Assembly (NCBI GenBank): GCA_034620365.1
Contig: JAQGEQ010000045.1
Location: 744,001 to 808,000 of the forward strand
DNA: 64,000 nucleotides
DNA from: Pegea sp. RAD2-039
Lineage: Eukaryota; Chordata; Thaliacea; Salpida; Salpidae
Direction: 5' to 3'
Shown here: positions 24,001 through 39,000 of the stretch, piece after piece
How the letters are laid out: every line of letters begins with the position of its first letter
Numbering within the stretch: position 1 is the first letter of the stretch
The notes under the pieces: generated by a model
What the model was told of the DNA's origin: nothing
The model's database searches: none
The model's input: the letters and a program-made list of their open reading frames with translations, nothing else
Position numbers and translations under genes: made by a program

Positions 24001-27000
24001 TCTGTTACAATAAATTTCAAAACAAACTAAATACTACAAATATTTTTAAGTTATTATCTATTAAAGACAAATTTCAATCTAATAACTTTTTTAATTATTT
24101 ATATTTTATGTATTTTTTCATGCGAATATTTTAGTAAAAAAATTGCTTTTTTTTTCTTGCTTTGTATAAAAGTGGAGTTAATGAAAATTAAGAATAAACT
24201 TCATTATGTGTGATTTACTTTCCATTATAACAGCTTCTCTTTAAAAATTTGAAAACTTTAATTTTGCAATAAAAACCATTTTTATAATGGCTATAATTTA
24301 GTAAGTAAATTTTATTAACTCATAAAATGAATTAAAAATTAGCTTCTTCAGAAGCTGTAATAAAAATTCATTTTTCTCACAAAGTTATCTTGGCCAAAAG
24401 ACTTAAACGTATTTCTTTTTTAAATGATTAGAATTTATTTTTGCAAAGTTTTTTAAAATAATGAATCAAAATAAAATTGTAATATGTGTTATAATAATTT
24501 AAATACAATTCTAATAATTTTATAAATAATCTATATATTTAATATCGAATAATTTTTTCATTGATCTAAAAGTATAAAAAGATACTTTCAATAAACGTTT
24601 AAATATTAATCATCAAAAAAAGTTTTTAGATTTCCTTCGTTTTAATTGATGATTGCTGAGTGTCTTTTGAAGATTAATCATAATTTCATTGTAAGACAAT
24701 GACAAAGAATATACTCGACAAAAAAGCGTGAGAAAGAAATGTATTTTTGCTGATTCGACGTCTCAATTTTGCTGAAAAACCAAAACATCTATTCATATCT
24801 AGAAGAAAAAAGAAAAATCCTTTTAAATGTGCAAACCAACAAATCATTGGTAGTATAAAGTAGATATTTAAAAAAAGAAATTCGTGTCTTCCAAGCTAAA
24901 TACATCAAAACGACAATTGCTGTTGGTTAGTAACTGCTACTCACTGAACAGTTTAGATGGTGTAATGGTGCATACCTTTTACTCTGTCTCTTATGTCCAG
25001 CAAAAGTTAAACAAGCTTATCTCGTTTACATAAGACCGTTGTAACAAAAAGATTGCCATAAATTGAATACATGGCAGCAGGCATGAATTAATTAGGAATT
25101 CTCTAAATTTGCTTTCAAGAGTTTCTTAGTCGTCTCTCTTAAATCTTTCTTTTGGATCATTTTTTTTATATTGGAAGCTTTGAAAACAGCAAAAGCGACG
25201 AAATGGTTGATTAGCGCGGAAATCATTTTCACTACTTTATTATTTTTTGAAAATAAAACTTAACAACTGTTTAATTTGCCGAAAATTGTCCATTTTATGG
25301 AAGTAGTAAATGAATTAGAGCAAATGATGAAAAGGTTTTCAACGAGAAACTAATAATAGGAAGTGAGATCTTTTATTTTTCTTCCGATCTTCATCTAAAA
25401 TTCAGAAAACTTCAATTTCTATATAACGAGAAATATGTTCTCAAATTGAAGTTCATTCGAATGAATTTAAGATATTCAATTACGTCGTTATTTGCAAATG
25501 AATTTTCCTATTTTCATGCTTATTTATAAGAGAGATATTTTACAAAACCCGTTCGTCTTTACAGACGCTGATGACGTCATCATCTTATTGCGTCATTTTT
25601 GTAAGCTCATTTAGTTATTGGTTAAAAACATTAACTTATTATCAGGAATTAATTTTAATCAACCACAATTTGTTTTTCATTTAAAAAAATTCAATTTATA
25701 AATTGTGAAAGATCTTGATTTAATTTATAAAGACGTTATCAAAAATATAATAATAAAATAATAATAATTCAGCTATACAAATTTATTAACAGAAAATTGT
25801 TTTTATCCTACATCTCATATAATATTGTTTTTGTTGTTTTTATAAAACGAATATAAATTTAAGTAGATACTTGATAAAAACTTTCATAAGCTTTCTAAAA
25901 AAGATTTTTATTCATTATCAATTCTTAAATATCTAACAATGATTTTTCAAATTAAGTTTTCGTTTTTTCAAAAATATTTTGTTTTTGCTATTCAAAGTTA
26001 ATAGATTTTGGCATTTTTCCATCTAGACAAGGCTGCCAAGTTAAATAAAATATTCTTATTTTAGTTTGCACATAATTACGTTTATTAATGTAATTACTAG
26101 CTCTCGCTTATTACAACTGTAATCTGTATTTTTACTCACTTTAAACTGACTAAAATCACTTTCTATCTGTTATTATACATCACGTTTTGCGATGTCACTT
26201 TTAAAATCGTTTTTATTTTAGTAGAAATTGTTTAATATTGTAACTTGTTGTTTTTCACAGTAACAACTATATTAAAATAAACTTTTTTCTCTACTGACAC
26301 GGCCATAATTGATTTACTTGATAAGGTTTTTTATTATTTGTTTTATTTTGAAAACTCCGTCAAACTTTTGAACCTTTCACCGAATAAAAACAATTAAGTA
26401 TTTTTCAACAAGTTTACTTTTAAAATCTTAAACAAGTTCTGTTAGAGGTGAGAACGAGACATAAAAACAATTTATTATCATTTCAACTCCTTTTGTAGAT
26501 TTAATAATTTTGTGAATGCTTGGTAATCCAAAACGGTTCAACGCCATAAAAGACAGAAATGTCAACAGAGTTTAATTTGAATAAATAAAAAAATCTGTTA
26601 ACTATTTTACGTTTTAAAAATAATTAACAAAGATTGATTGTTTTGGAAGACAATTTTTAAAAATTAAGAAATTTGTAAATGAATATATATAATAAACAAT
26701 TTCTTCTATTCTTAGATATTTTCTTATGTTTACATATACTTTAAGAAATCTCGTGAACTTCCATTCTTACATATTTACTCATTTGAGGAGTTATGCTACT
26801 AATTGACCGATCATTTGTTTAAGTTGATACTAGGAGTTTAAGTATGATAAAATTGAACTAAAAGCCAAATTAAAACGATATTTTTTTAAAATTCCAAATT
26901 TTATTCGGATTAAATTTGGAGTTTTTGTAAATTCCTCTGTTATCAGTAACAATGATATCGGTATTTATATAAATTGATGTTATTTCAAATAAAATAGATA

Positions 27001-29738
27001 AAAACAAAACTCCTGAAAAGTATAATGATTCTACTTTTTAAGACTTTCAAAGCTTCAAGATGAAAATTGAAAATCTGCTAATTATATAAAACTATGAAAA
27101 AATATCTGACAGTGGTTTAAAAACGAGATTTTTTACTGAAATATTTTTTTAATAAAATTTCTAGACATGAAAATTGTACTTTTTAAATTAATCAGTATTT
27201 TTGATATTATTGAAAAAGTTTTACTAAAAGATTCCAACTTCTTACAAAGATTTTGCCGAAAGTTTTACAATTAATGAAAGTAAATTTAATTAAACTTTAC
27301 AAAAATTATAAACTAACATGAAATTAAATTTCTTGACATATTTGTCAAAATACACCTGCAACTTTTTTATATTCTATTTATTTGAAAAAATATATATTCA
27401 AAATGATTCTAAAAATCCAGTTTGCAATAACTCAAAATATTTCAAATTAAATAATTTTTTAGCCATATAATCTGTTTTGAAAATAAACAATCTAAACATT
27501 TTCGGCTAAAAAAATTAACCAAAAGAATTGACTTCAATAAAACGAAAATGTTTATAAATATTAAATAGATTTAGTTTTAAATTCTTATAGATTTCAATAT
27601 CTTTTAAGTTAAATAAAATTAATAGCTTTCAACAAAAAAATTGATTTATGAATAAATGTTATTTTTTTTCTCATTAAATAGAAATAAGGTTGATATGATA
27701 ATTACAATTTTATTTTGGAAGAAATTAATTTGTGCATAAAGTAAAATTAATTTTCTCATGTTAAAATGATTCATAAGAAAATTAATTGTATATTAATGTT
27801 TATTTTGAACTAATTTGTAGCTTCATTGATAAGACAATAGCTTCCTAAATTAAAAGAAGATTTAGAAATTCTCATCTTCATTCTTTGGCAAGTAAATAAA
27901 ACTTTTTTGCATTTCATTTTAATCTTCTTATCAACGGTAATTAAGATTCGTTGTTCTGATATTTTAGATAACATTTTATTGCAGGTAATCATTTTTAACT
28001 AGCTTATTTCAATTACTGAAAATGTTCATTTTTGCGTAATCAATGTTACTGATTAAAATCGGTTAAAAGCAGAAAATGTAGAAGAAGTTTTCTCTGCAGT
28101 GTACCTAAATAACTACGCCTTAAACAAACAGTAGAGCGATACTTTTTATCCAATTGTTTGTTCACATACTTTGAGAACATCTCTTTATCTTATAAATTTT
28201 AATTTAAAAAGCGATGATTAAAGAAAGAAACCTATCTATCAATTAATGTTTACTTTTGCATGAACTGTGATAGCAGTTTTATACTGCGTATGACGGCATA
28301 AATATTTGAGTTTAGCCAAATTAAACTGTCAGAAAACATCTTTTAATAAGAAATATAATGGAAACAGTAGTTACAAGAGGATCATAACAATATTTAATAA
28401 GATAGAGTTTAAATAAATAACTAATTCGATTATTTTTAGAATAATCTTCTTTAGATCATCTCATTTTGAAATATGATATAAGAGATAAAATAATTAGTCT
28501 AAAGTAATTATAATTTGGTAAAATTAAAAATGAATCAATTTTTTGGACTCTTTTTTCCATGTTGATTTGGTAATTAGTGATTCATTTAAGAAGACTTGAT
28601 TACAGAAGGTAAACATCACCAAATCTTCTTTTATCTTTAAACTCAACATTTTTTTTCAACTAATTTCTAAGAGTCTCTCAGAAAGCTGCGAAGAAATTAG
28701 ACAATAATATAACAACGAAATTTTATGTTTTTTTCTCTCAATCATTTTATATGTACAAGCTTTTCTTCTCATGACGAACGAATATGTGAGAATTATCAGA
28801 ACAAAATTTCTTACTATTCAACAGGAAGAAAATTTGAATTTTTAGTGGCAAGAAAAACTATATTACCGGAAAATACTATAGTATCAAAACAAGTAAAGCC
28901 GTCAGGAGCTGTGAAAGTACCGATATTCAGACATTCAACATTCAGTAATTGATGCAAAAATATTTGAAGTAAAGCAAGTACAATCGAGCACAAGTATTAA
29001 CAACGAAAAACGATTTTTGTAACTACCAAAGTATCCTCTGTGTGAAAGTATGTAAAAAGTTGACGTTCCTCATAAAAGAAAGCAATTTCAGTTGTTTATT
29101 TATGAAATAACTAAGAATTGGAGATTACCTGTCGTTAAACTAGCAATATAGGAGATAAGAATCTGTAATTTGTGTCTTTTAAAGATTCTACAAATCTTTC
29201 TGATACTTTTTTTTCGAGTTATTTGTAAACTTAATGTTAGCATCACAATAATACATTAATAACAATAAAATGATTTACAAAAATGTTCACAATTCTTCGG
29301 AAAAAGGCTTTTAAAGTCATAATTCAAATAAATGATGGTTCATATATATAAGAGCAGTCAATATATAGGTTTGCTGTTTCCCATCACGATGGTATATTCA
29401 TAATACGTTTATATAACTGTTCACTGCTTGCTAGTGGTGGTTATAGCAAAAAGAACATACAATTTTTAGCGTTATAACAAAATAAGTAGCTCAAAATGTA
29501 TAATGCAAAATACAGAATGAAAACAGAAGACAAAAGAAAGCGTGATGGTTGTAGCTAATGAAGTTGCTACAGTTGTTAAAGAAAATACTTTTTCATGTCA
29601 AAGAATAACTATAAGAAAAAGAAGAAAGAAAATTATTTATCATTCGAAGATTCGATAGTTAGAATCCACCAAAGAAGTCAACTCACAATTAAGATATAGA
29701 AAAGATTGTTTTATTTGTTCGAATGACAATATGAAAAA
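18033..29738. other. 11.7 kb AT-rich gene desert
   Basis: No coding exon, RNA gene, tandem array or recognisable transposon could be supported on either strand. Open frames here are short and have AT-driven composition. One TGACGTCA occurs near 25570. Slightly higher GC patches lie near 20370-20430 and 24650-25260 without interpretable content. A 75-codon ORF at 28725-28952 (+) has no recognisable motif. Confidence 0.5.
18273..18278 (+). terminator. Possible polyadenylation signal for FAN1
   Basis: AATAAA, 241 nt past the FAN1 stop codon. In AT-rich DNA this hexamer is common, so the assignment is weak. Confidence 0.3.
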
Positions 29739-30044
29739 ATGAAAATCCCGCCCAGCGGTTCACTGAAAGTCCTCCAACAACTGGAAGATCGAGTCTTTCT
29801 ACTTGGAGCAGAAATGATCTTGGTAGACAACAAGAAGCAAGATGATGAGTTCAAGGAAAATGTTGAAGACACATTTGACAGTTGGTTTGGAGACTTTTAT
29901 GAAGTTTATTTTTATCAGTTGGAACTAATTGCACCTGAAAATACAAAAAATAAACGAAAGAAGTTGGAGGAAGGATTTTATTGCAGATTCGCCAGAAGTA
30001 GAGAGATGCCGTGTCACTTTTGTGTCCCCACAAGATCGAAATAA
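29739..30044 (+). CDS. Small ORF overlapping the Jagged 3' end, doubtful
   Basis: A 101-codon plus-strand frame beginning MKIPPSGSLKVL and rich in charged residues (VDNKKQDDEFKENVEDTFDS). It ends 16 nt before the Jagged stop codon, on the opposite strand, so it lies over the Jagged 3' untranslated region. Composition is more protein-like than chance, but there is no family match, no neighbouring exon and no clear promoter. It may be the final exon of an unseen gene or an accident of the opposite strand. Confidence 0.2.
   Translation: MKIPPSGSLKVLQQLEDRVFLLGAEMILVDNKKQDDEFKENVEDTFDSWFGDFYEVYFYQLELIAPENTKNKRKKLEEGFYCRFARSREMPCHFCVPTRSK
29905..29910 (-). terminator. Possible polyadenylation signal for Jagged
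   Basis: AATAAA on the minus strand, 150 nt past the Jagged stop. A second AATAAA lies at 29710-29715. Confidence 0.35.
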
Positions 30045-30059
30045 AAAAATGAAAGTTTT

Positions 30060-33000
30060 TCAGATGTTTAGTTCATGAGTTGAATCAAATGAGTCGGAAG
30101 CTGGAAGATCGGCTCTTCTTTCCTGGTCGGAGCTGATGTAGATGCTCGAATCATTTGAACTACTAACTGATGTAGACGCTTCAGTTCCTCTCCATCCGCT
30201 GCTGGAAGCTACCACTTGAGGGCAGTGTCGGGAGTAGGATGGAGGTGGAGACTGGTGATGTAGACAAGAAGATGAAACTGTGGGCGGAGATGGAACTTCG
30301 ACAACAGGATGCATGAAAGGGGTAGTAGTTGATGTTCGACCTCGTCTAGCGTGACGTGCACAACAATCACATGAAGCACCATGTGAGGTACTTCTCGACG
30401 AGGTTTCCACGACAACGCTTTCGTAAGGAGGTAACTCAGCGTCATCAGCAGCAGCAAGTAGACGAGTTGAGAGCTCCGCATTCACCCCAGATCCTCGAGG
30501 GTCCCCTGCATCCGCATAATACACTTGCTTCTGGTTTTTGTGACGTCGATGTTGTCGATGATGACGTGGTTGCATCGATGACGTCATCACGTTATCATAT
30601 CGTGATCTGGTTGGCTGAGAGAGCGACGATTGTTGCTGAGATGATCTTCGGGAGTGATGACGATCACAATGAGGATGAGCACGGATGTAGCTGTTGTGAT
30701 GACAACCAGCAGATGAGGAAGAACCCCCTCCAGTGGTTGAAGCATGTTCTCGACTCATATAACGCGCGACTTCTTCAGATTCAGGGCAATCAGCAGTATC
30801 AGTGATGGAGTGATGACGTTGATGATGTAGAGACTCACAAACACATGTCCCGTCCACTGACCCGTGAGTTTCGACCAGATGACTTGGTAGCAATCGACTT
30901 GTCTCGTATCGATTATCGATTTGGGAACTTTCTTCGATGGCTTCATCATCATCAATTTCGATGGTCCTCAACCGGAGTGGTTGTGAAGTGGTCCGGAAGT
31001 TAGTTGTGGTCGGGATGACATGATGGTTGGACACTGGTACTGATGACCGTTCACAACTGACCACAGTTGATAGATTGAGGGACACACGCTGGGCTACAGA
31101 TACATTAAGAGCTGAAAAGTCTCCTGGTTCCTCCACTACAACTACATCAGATCTTCGCGTGCTCTTTGCAGCATCACGTGATCGCTTTTCCATTCTCGAA
31201 GTATTTTTATCAGCTGATGACGTAAGAGTTGCAGCAGCAGAAATCATCTCAGATCTTTTCTTCAAATGAGACATCTCACATTCTTCAGCTCCTCTAGCAT
31301 CCGGATCATGATCACAATTAGTGAAAGACTTCTCGTCATCGCGAACAGAAGATCTGGATGAGGAGTCACGAGTCCCGCCGCGATACAAATCTCCTTGACG
31401 ACGCCGCATGTTCATCTTGACAACGCCAACGATGAAGAAGATGCAGCAGATGATCGCGACCATGATGCAGATCAGTGGGATGTAGTACTGGGAGTCATCT
31501 GCGCGATCAAAGCGGTTGAAGCGATCTTATCTTTACATTTTTAACTCACCACTAGATGGAGTAGCGTCATGTGAGCTGAGGATCATATCTTTGTATGACG
31601 TCATCACGCACGCGGAGGCTTTCTTGGCGGTGAGATCAGCTGGATTAGTGGTGTTGCTCGACTGTGAGATGATGAAGATAAGATTGAGAGCACTGTAGGG
31701 GGCGTGGGGCACTTACAAAAGTGATGGTGATACGTTGAGGCTTCAAATGATGTTTGCTGCATCTGATGAAGAGGGAGTTTGTGAGAGCAAACTCCTCCAA
31801 GCAACTGATGTTGCGAATCTCAGCACAGATGTCCTCCAAATAGCGTCCCTAGATGATTGATTAAAATTAGAAAAAGTCTGAAGAAGACGGAAGTTGATCT
31901 TACAGGTGAAAGTTCATCAGACTCAAATCGTAGTGAGATCTGATGACAGTTTCGAGAAGGGATCGTGAGAGAGTTTGGGACACATTTCAGAACAGACTCC
32001 GGGAGGTAGAGACTCCCTCCAGTAGGAAAACGATCATCAGGATGAAGACACACGCTCCGTTTAAGACAAGGAGGAGAATAGCAGTGAGGGAGGCTTCTGC
32101 CCACGCACATCAGGTCACGTGGACACGAGATCGAGTCCTTGGGAGTGAGGCAGATCCGTGGACCACACCAGAACTTGGTACAGGTCAGTGTCCCGGATAA
32201 GCATCGACATTTGTTACAAACTTCGTTCCATTCGTCTCCATCATTATAAATCCTCCCATCAGTTTTAGAGTAACAGGAAGTTAGAGGAGTGATGACTGTT
32301 TAAAGACACAGATTAGATGCTGAAGACACACTCCAGGTTGATCTCACCTTTCTCACATCTCTTCCCACTTCTTCTCGGAGGACATTTGCAGCGATAGTCA
32401 TTGATACCATCGATACAGATACTTCCAAAGGCGCAAGGTTCTGACAGACATTCGTTGATATCTGAAAATGATGAAGAGATGAAGATGATGAAGAGAAAGA
32501 TCACAGGTTTGTTTGTAGAAGAGATTTTTGTGAGTTGATTCACAAACGAGTAAGTTTTGACCTTTACATTTAACTAAACACAATCGAATGAAGTTGGATT
32601 GTGGATTAGATAAGTTGGAAAAGGTTGTCGACTAATTGAATGGTAATTAGTGGAATGGAAAGTTTTGTTGGAAGCTGAATTGGAAGGTAAACTTACTTAT
32701 ACGGCAATCAGGCCCGGCGAATCCGGGTAGACAGTCACATGTGTAGTGATTGACGCCATCAACACATCTGCCTCGATTGTAACTGTAGCAGTAAGAAATA
32801 ATTAGATTTGATGATGGCAAGTTTGTTTGAACTTACCAAGGGTAAGGGTTACAGTCGTCCAAGTCTGAAAAGTTCACAATCAGTTATTTGGTGGTAAAAA
32901 AGAAGTGAAATATGAGAAGATTTTTGGAGAAATCAAAGAGGTTTGCGGCAAGCACAACTTACTTTGTTCACAAGTAGAACCTGAGAAGCCTTCACGACAG

Positions 33001-36000
33001 TAGCAACTGAAACTGCTTCCTTCATCGATGCAAGTACCTCCATTGTTACATGGATTCGAAGTACATGGAGGGACTTTCCCTGAAAAGGTTATCAAGCTTA
33101 CTGTTCAAAGTTCAAGAAATTTGTTCAGAAAAAAGTTGACTAATAGGACTTACTTTGTGAGCAAAATGGACCAGTCCAACCATCTTTACATTCACAGTGG
33201 TTGATGTTGGGACCTCGAACACATGTGCCAAAGTTCTCACATGGTCGATCATTACAATGATGAGTTCCTAGAAGAAGAAGAATTTGAAGATGAGGGAAAT
33301 CCCGGTTGGTAGTTTGTGAAATTGTTGTAGAAATCCAATAATTACTTGAAAGTAGTCTGCTACTTTCTACTTATAATTGAAATGTCTCAACTAGTTCAAT
33401 GTAAACAAAAAAAGTGAAGCATTAAACGAGTTGCTAAATATAGAAGAAAGTTGGTGAATGAGAAAAGACAATTTGATTTTTCATAAAACTACAGAAATAT
33501 GGACCGACCAGTTGCTTGTGGACCGACCAGGTTTCTTATCTTTATTTTAAACATACAAATCGAGCGAAAAAAGATAAATTGTTGAAAAGTTGAGCAAGCA
33601 AATTCATATATGGAAGTTGTCTTAAAAACTAGAGATGTGGGAACAACTTCACATTTCTTTCTCTCACCAAAAAATCTCATTTTTTTTACTTGATAATTAG
33701 AAGAAGCAGGTGTAAGACTTCTGTGATAAGTACATAAAAGTCTCTCCCTTGATTATTAAATATCAAGTTTCATATGTTGACTGACATCGAATAAATCTAA
33801 TTAACGGAAGCAACATAAAAATTAAGATAATTTAATTAATACAAATAAATTTCTTTATCAAATTTGAATTGATGTAAGTGAGATGATGTCTTGAATAAAC
33901 GAAAGTGAATCAAAAAGAACAATATTTTAAAAACACCTGCATAAACACATGCACATCTCGTGCAACACACACACACCTCAAACTGTTTGGATTTAGAAAC
34001 TTGTTTATATGCAAGATGACAGAATCTTGTTGATAGTGTAGAAGTTATGTTGATTAAAATGTAGTTGAATCAGTAAAACTAGTTGTAAGCAGAAGTTGTC
34101 ACATGAACAAATGTAAATATCTAAAGTATCTTCAAATAGTAGAGGTGTAATTAAGAATTGTAGTAGAAAGATGGAAGATAAGAATATTTGAATAAGATGT
34201 GATTTGTATTTAGACAGCTAACTGATAATGACGACGTTTTTGTTTCCTTTGTTTCGATTATTTAATACTTACGTTCAGAACATAAAACTCCTTGAAAACC
34301 ATCTTGGCATATACAAGTGTACTGGTTAACACCATCAATGCAAGTTGCTCCATTCATACATGCAGCTTTCTCGCAGTCATTGATGTCTACAAGATTTGAT
34401 AGAAATATAAACCAACAAACTTTTTCAATAAAAAATGATTAAAAATCGAAATCTTTAAAAGAGAATGATGAATAATTGATAATAGAAGTTAACATCCAGA
34501 CACTTGTAATGATTTGTTGTTTATTGAGGATATTAACAAGATTATTACATAATTTTTATCATTAATAAATTAATTTTGAAAAGCATTTCAACAAATCATA
34601 AATAAATTGATTTCAAAGTTAGAAAAAGGAAATTGATTTAACTAACTTGTTTCACAGTGGTCTCCGCTGTAACCACTTTCACATAAACAACTGTACATGT
34701 GGATATCAGCTGGATGCTTTACACAAGTCCCATGTGCCCCGCATATAGTGGACAGTTGAACTTCATAACCACTTGAAGTTTTATTAGAAGGTACTCGTGT
34801 CCGGCAGCTATCTATCACTACAAGTGAATAAATTAAGAAATGTAGATTGAAAGATGTCTGAAACTTACTTTCGCAGTTTGAAAGACTTCCTTTACATTCA
34901 TTCTTTAATTCAGAACAATTTTTTCCAACATATCTATCAGAACAGTTACAGTAATAATCACTGTTCAAATTGAAGCATAGTGCTCCGTTTTCACAAGGAT
35001 TTGGTTCACAGTAACCCTGATTCAGCTGCTTTTAAAAGATAAAAAAGCAATTATACAAACGGAGATATGAAAGTATTTGATATGAACGTGATGAAACATA
35101 TTTGCAAGTATCTTTTGGTTTGTAAATATTAAAACGTTTTTCGGGGCTTCTAAATCACACAGTAATGATTGGAGAGCGGTATGTTTTAGCGACTAGCGAC
35201 GAAAGGTTTTAATCTCTCTTATCAAATGCTAACTTCTAAACGCAAACAAGATTTTACGCAAGCCGTCGGTTTGATTGGTTAGAAAATCATGTGATAATTT
35301 GATTGGTTGCTGCTACTTCGAGAAAAATAATTTATAAAAAGTTCTATCAGTGGTTTGGTGATATGAAAGCTTTGATAGAAGGCTGGTTGATGTGATTAAA
35401 TGGTCAATATTGTTTTATTTCTTTTATTAATGATTAAGTAAAAAATTTCAAACTTTACAATAAAAGCATTTATCAATCAAATATTTAAATGATTTGTTAA
35501 TAAAAGTTTTCAAATATTTTCAAAAGTGAGTTAACATCAGTTATATAAGAGAAGTTATTATGCGTAAAGTGATTCGTTCAATCTCATTCAAGTGGAAGAA
35601 TTGATATGAAAAGACATCAAGCATCTTAATAAAGACACATTTATCATTGAAGCATAATTCAAACTGAATTGTTGCTTCCACTACCAACCCGTGACTTAAG
35701 TTTTTAATTATCTCATTACAGTAATAAGCACTTGTCGTTGTTAATTACAAGCTATAGGTAATTAAAAGAATGGTCATGGTCCATATTAGTGGCCAAAAGT
35801 GGTCAGTGTCCAGGTATAAAGTCAGTGAAGCAGTAAATACTGGAATAAGTCTAGTCATCACTGTGGGTGGATGTCGCTTGTAAGGATGTGAACTTAAAGA
35901 GCAACAAACGTGGCTCACTAGTAAGCAGTGAAGCGCATAAAGGACAATTTTCTAGTAATGACGGCTCATATAGGCTATTAAATATTTCATTACTTACCTC

Positions 36001-39000
36001 ACAATGTTTTCCTGAATATCCAGGAGGACATATACAGTGATAATATCCAACTTTATCAATACATTGACCACCGTGCATACAAGGTTCATTGAGACAGTCG
36101 TTGATGTTGATACTACAACGTTTACCGGAATATCCTTTCGGACAAATACAGTGGAAGTCATCCAGCATGTCCTACAAGCAAATGATCAAGATTTGAAGTC
36201 TTTAAAGATCTTCCTACCTGGCAAACTCCGCCGTGATAACAAACATCTTCTGCTGCACAATCATCAATGTCTATAAATTGAAGATGATCAGAAGATGAAA
36301 TTGAGATTTTTTTGATTACTAACCGATATCACAATTTTTTCCTGTCCATCCTGCTTCACAAGGACACTTATAATTGCCGAAAAGATTGACGCAATCTGTA
36401 GCATGGACACAAGGACTATCTTTACACTCATTTGCATCTAGAAGAAATTAGAAGAATGACGTTTAGCTTGTCACATATGTTCGGAAGCAATTATTTATCA
36501 ATTTGAAGCAATCATGGAAATATTTGTTGAAAAATTCAACAGATGATTAAGTTGAATGGAATTCTAGAGAAGAGTTAATCTTCTGAAATGACGAGATGAA
36601 TAATAAGACAAGACAATGAGTGTATCTCCTCTAGTCATCATAAACAAGTAATTATCACCAACTTTAATTATATACAAATCGTAACAGCGATGACGTCATC
36701 TGATAAAATGCGGACCAGTACCTAGCTGGCAGTGGTTGCCTTCCCAATGAGGTGGACAGTCACACGTGAAGCCATTGAGTAGGTCGGTGCAAGTGCCATT
36801 GTTTGAACACGGTTTTTTTGCGCAATCGTCATAATCTAGAAAAACAAACAAATAACAATCGATGGAAATCGTGTGAATCGCGCCCCGCACACGATGACGT
36901 CATATTCGCGCGAATGAGTAGTAGCTGACCACATAAGAGCGAACTCTTGAGAGCTTTTTGCGACTGAAGAGGTTTTAAGTGAAAAGAAAAAAACTCGTTG
37001 ATGATGATTTGGTTGAAGAAGTTGAAACTTGGGAAGATTTGTGATCTTATAGTTGAGATCTTTCGCTTTTCGCATTAAATTTCCATTCGAGCAAAAAAAT
37101 TGGTGAATACAGATGAAGGTGGTAAAAGATACTTTTAATCTAATTAAGAAATCGCGCTGATGACGCGGCTTTATCAACCTTTTTTTTAGCTTGTGGTTAA
37201 AAGTATCTCTTAGTTGAGATGTGTAGCTTTTGAGGCTACTTTTTTGTGGATCATTAGGGTGAGTCTTTATTTACTCAATCTAGTAACAAAACACCGAGGC
37301 AGACGACCTTTTGATGCAGATGGTATGCATTTAAGATGAGTAAGTCTTCAAGATACTTTCAAAGTAATTCTTTTCAAAACCAAAAACCACTCAAAATAAT
37401 AAATATAAAAAAGTGTTCTTGTGATTTGGAAGATTAAATTGAAATCGGTTGATCACTTACAATAGTAATCAAAAGATTAAATGATTGAACAGATCGCTAA
37501 CATGGTTTTATTGATTCATCTGAGAGATAACCTTGAAGATCTCTAATGATTTTCTAAGCGGATTTTGGAGCTTGATTTTGAGCCGCATTTACTAAATTTT
37601 TATTTTATTAATTTACTTCTGGGTAGCGAAAGTATGAGGGAAAGATTTGATCTTAAGATGCTTGTGGGAACCTGTATGAATTGGTGTGCAATTAAGAAAG
37701 AAAAAAGATGAGAGGTTCTGTGAAAAAATTTCGCTAATTTAAGAGTAAAAGCACACGAATATTTGAAAATAAAAAGCGTTTGTGGGAATCAAAAAAAGAA
37801 AAGAGATATTGAAGACTAGAAGATGAAGTAATGATAGGTTGGTGGATGTAATAGAGATAAGTTTCACTTGAAATCATTTGAAGCTATTTGCGACAAAAGG
37901 TTTTCTCATCAGAAGACTTATGTGAAGGTGATAACTTCAAATGAAAAGTTATTTAATTATTAAAATGAGAATTCAGTTAATCGAAAGTTGATTTTTCTAC
38001 AACTAAACGACAAACTAAATAAATAATCATAATTTTATTCTTTTCTTCTTCTTGTTTAAATTGTTGAATCTATTATGAAAAAGATTCTGTAAATTTGATG
38101 ATTGAAACTGAACTAGCAGCATAAACATGTTAAAAGCTCGATAAGACCGGAACCTTTGAAGGACCCTCAACTTATTGCTACTACTTGTACAACCACGAAT
38201 CACTAAATAACGTGTGAAAATGTGAAAGAGCTACAACATTAAGTGATCTCAAAATAAATAGAAAGTTAACAACAATTACAACATCAAATACTTCCTGATG
38301 TTATTATCAACAAACAAAACTGAACTATTTGTAAACAGGCGCTGTGGTTAGGTGCAAGCCTCAACTATCTACACAGAAGATGCTAATTATCGCGAGCGAG
38401 CGAGCGTGACGTCATCACGAAGAATAAAAATAGCGTCGATATAATAAGGCCCATTAAGCAGCCGATACAAGGACAAGATTTGAAATATGGAATAGAAGAA
38501 GAACAAACCAATTTCACACTGGAGTCCACTCCAACCAGGAAGGCAATTGCAGTAGAAGTCACGAACTTTGCTATTGTGACATGTTCCTCCATTTTTACAA
38601 GGATTTGAGATGCAAGCATATTCAGCTGATGAAGAAGATGAAGATGAAGTCTTGTGATACATCCTGATCCACTTACCTGTCTCACAACGTTCTCCAGTGT
38701 ATCCTTCAGGACAGTCACAACGGTAAGTATCTGGGTCAGGGTTACTACAAACGCCCCCGTTTAGACATGGATGGTATGTCCCACAGTAATCAAGATCTGT
38801 TGATGATAATCAATGAAGATCTTAGTAAGATCAGATTTGTAACTCACTTAGATTACATCTCAAACCGCCCCAATTCTTGTCACAATTACAATCCAAAGCA
38901 TCTTTACAAGTGCCATGTTCACATTTGGGGTAAGGGACACATTCGTTACAAAGATCACCTTGCCATCCATATTCACATCTGTAATTGCAAAGATTGATTA

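Noticed and set aside
27810-28952. ORFs of 60-75 codons in the gene desert
   Set aside because: Length and composition fit chance in long AT-rich DNA; no splice-linked partners or motifs were found.
18033-29738. Search for tRNA, rRNA, snRNA or CRISPR-like arrays in the desert
   Set aside because: No tRNA B-box, snRNA core or regularly spaced repeat could be recognised by reading both strands.
30209-32200. Several ORFs on both strands over 30.2-32.2 kb
   Set aside because: They are other-frame shadows of the Jagged tail, VWC and membrane exons, whose frame is fixed by phase-consistent splicing and family motifs.
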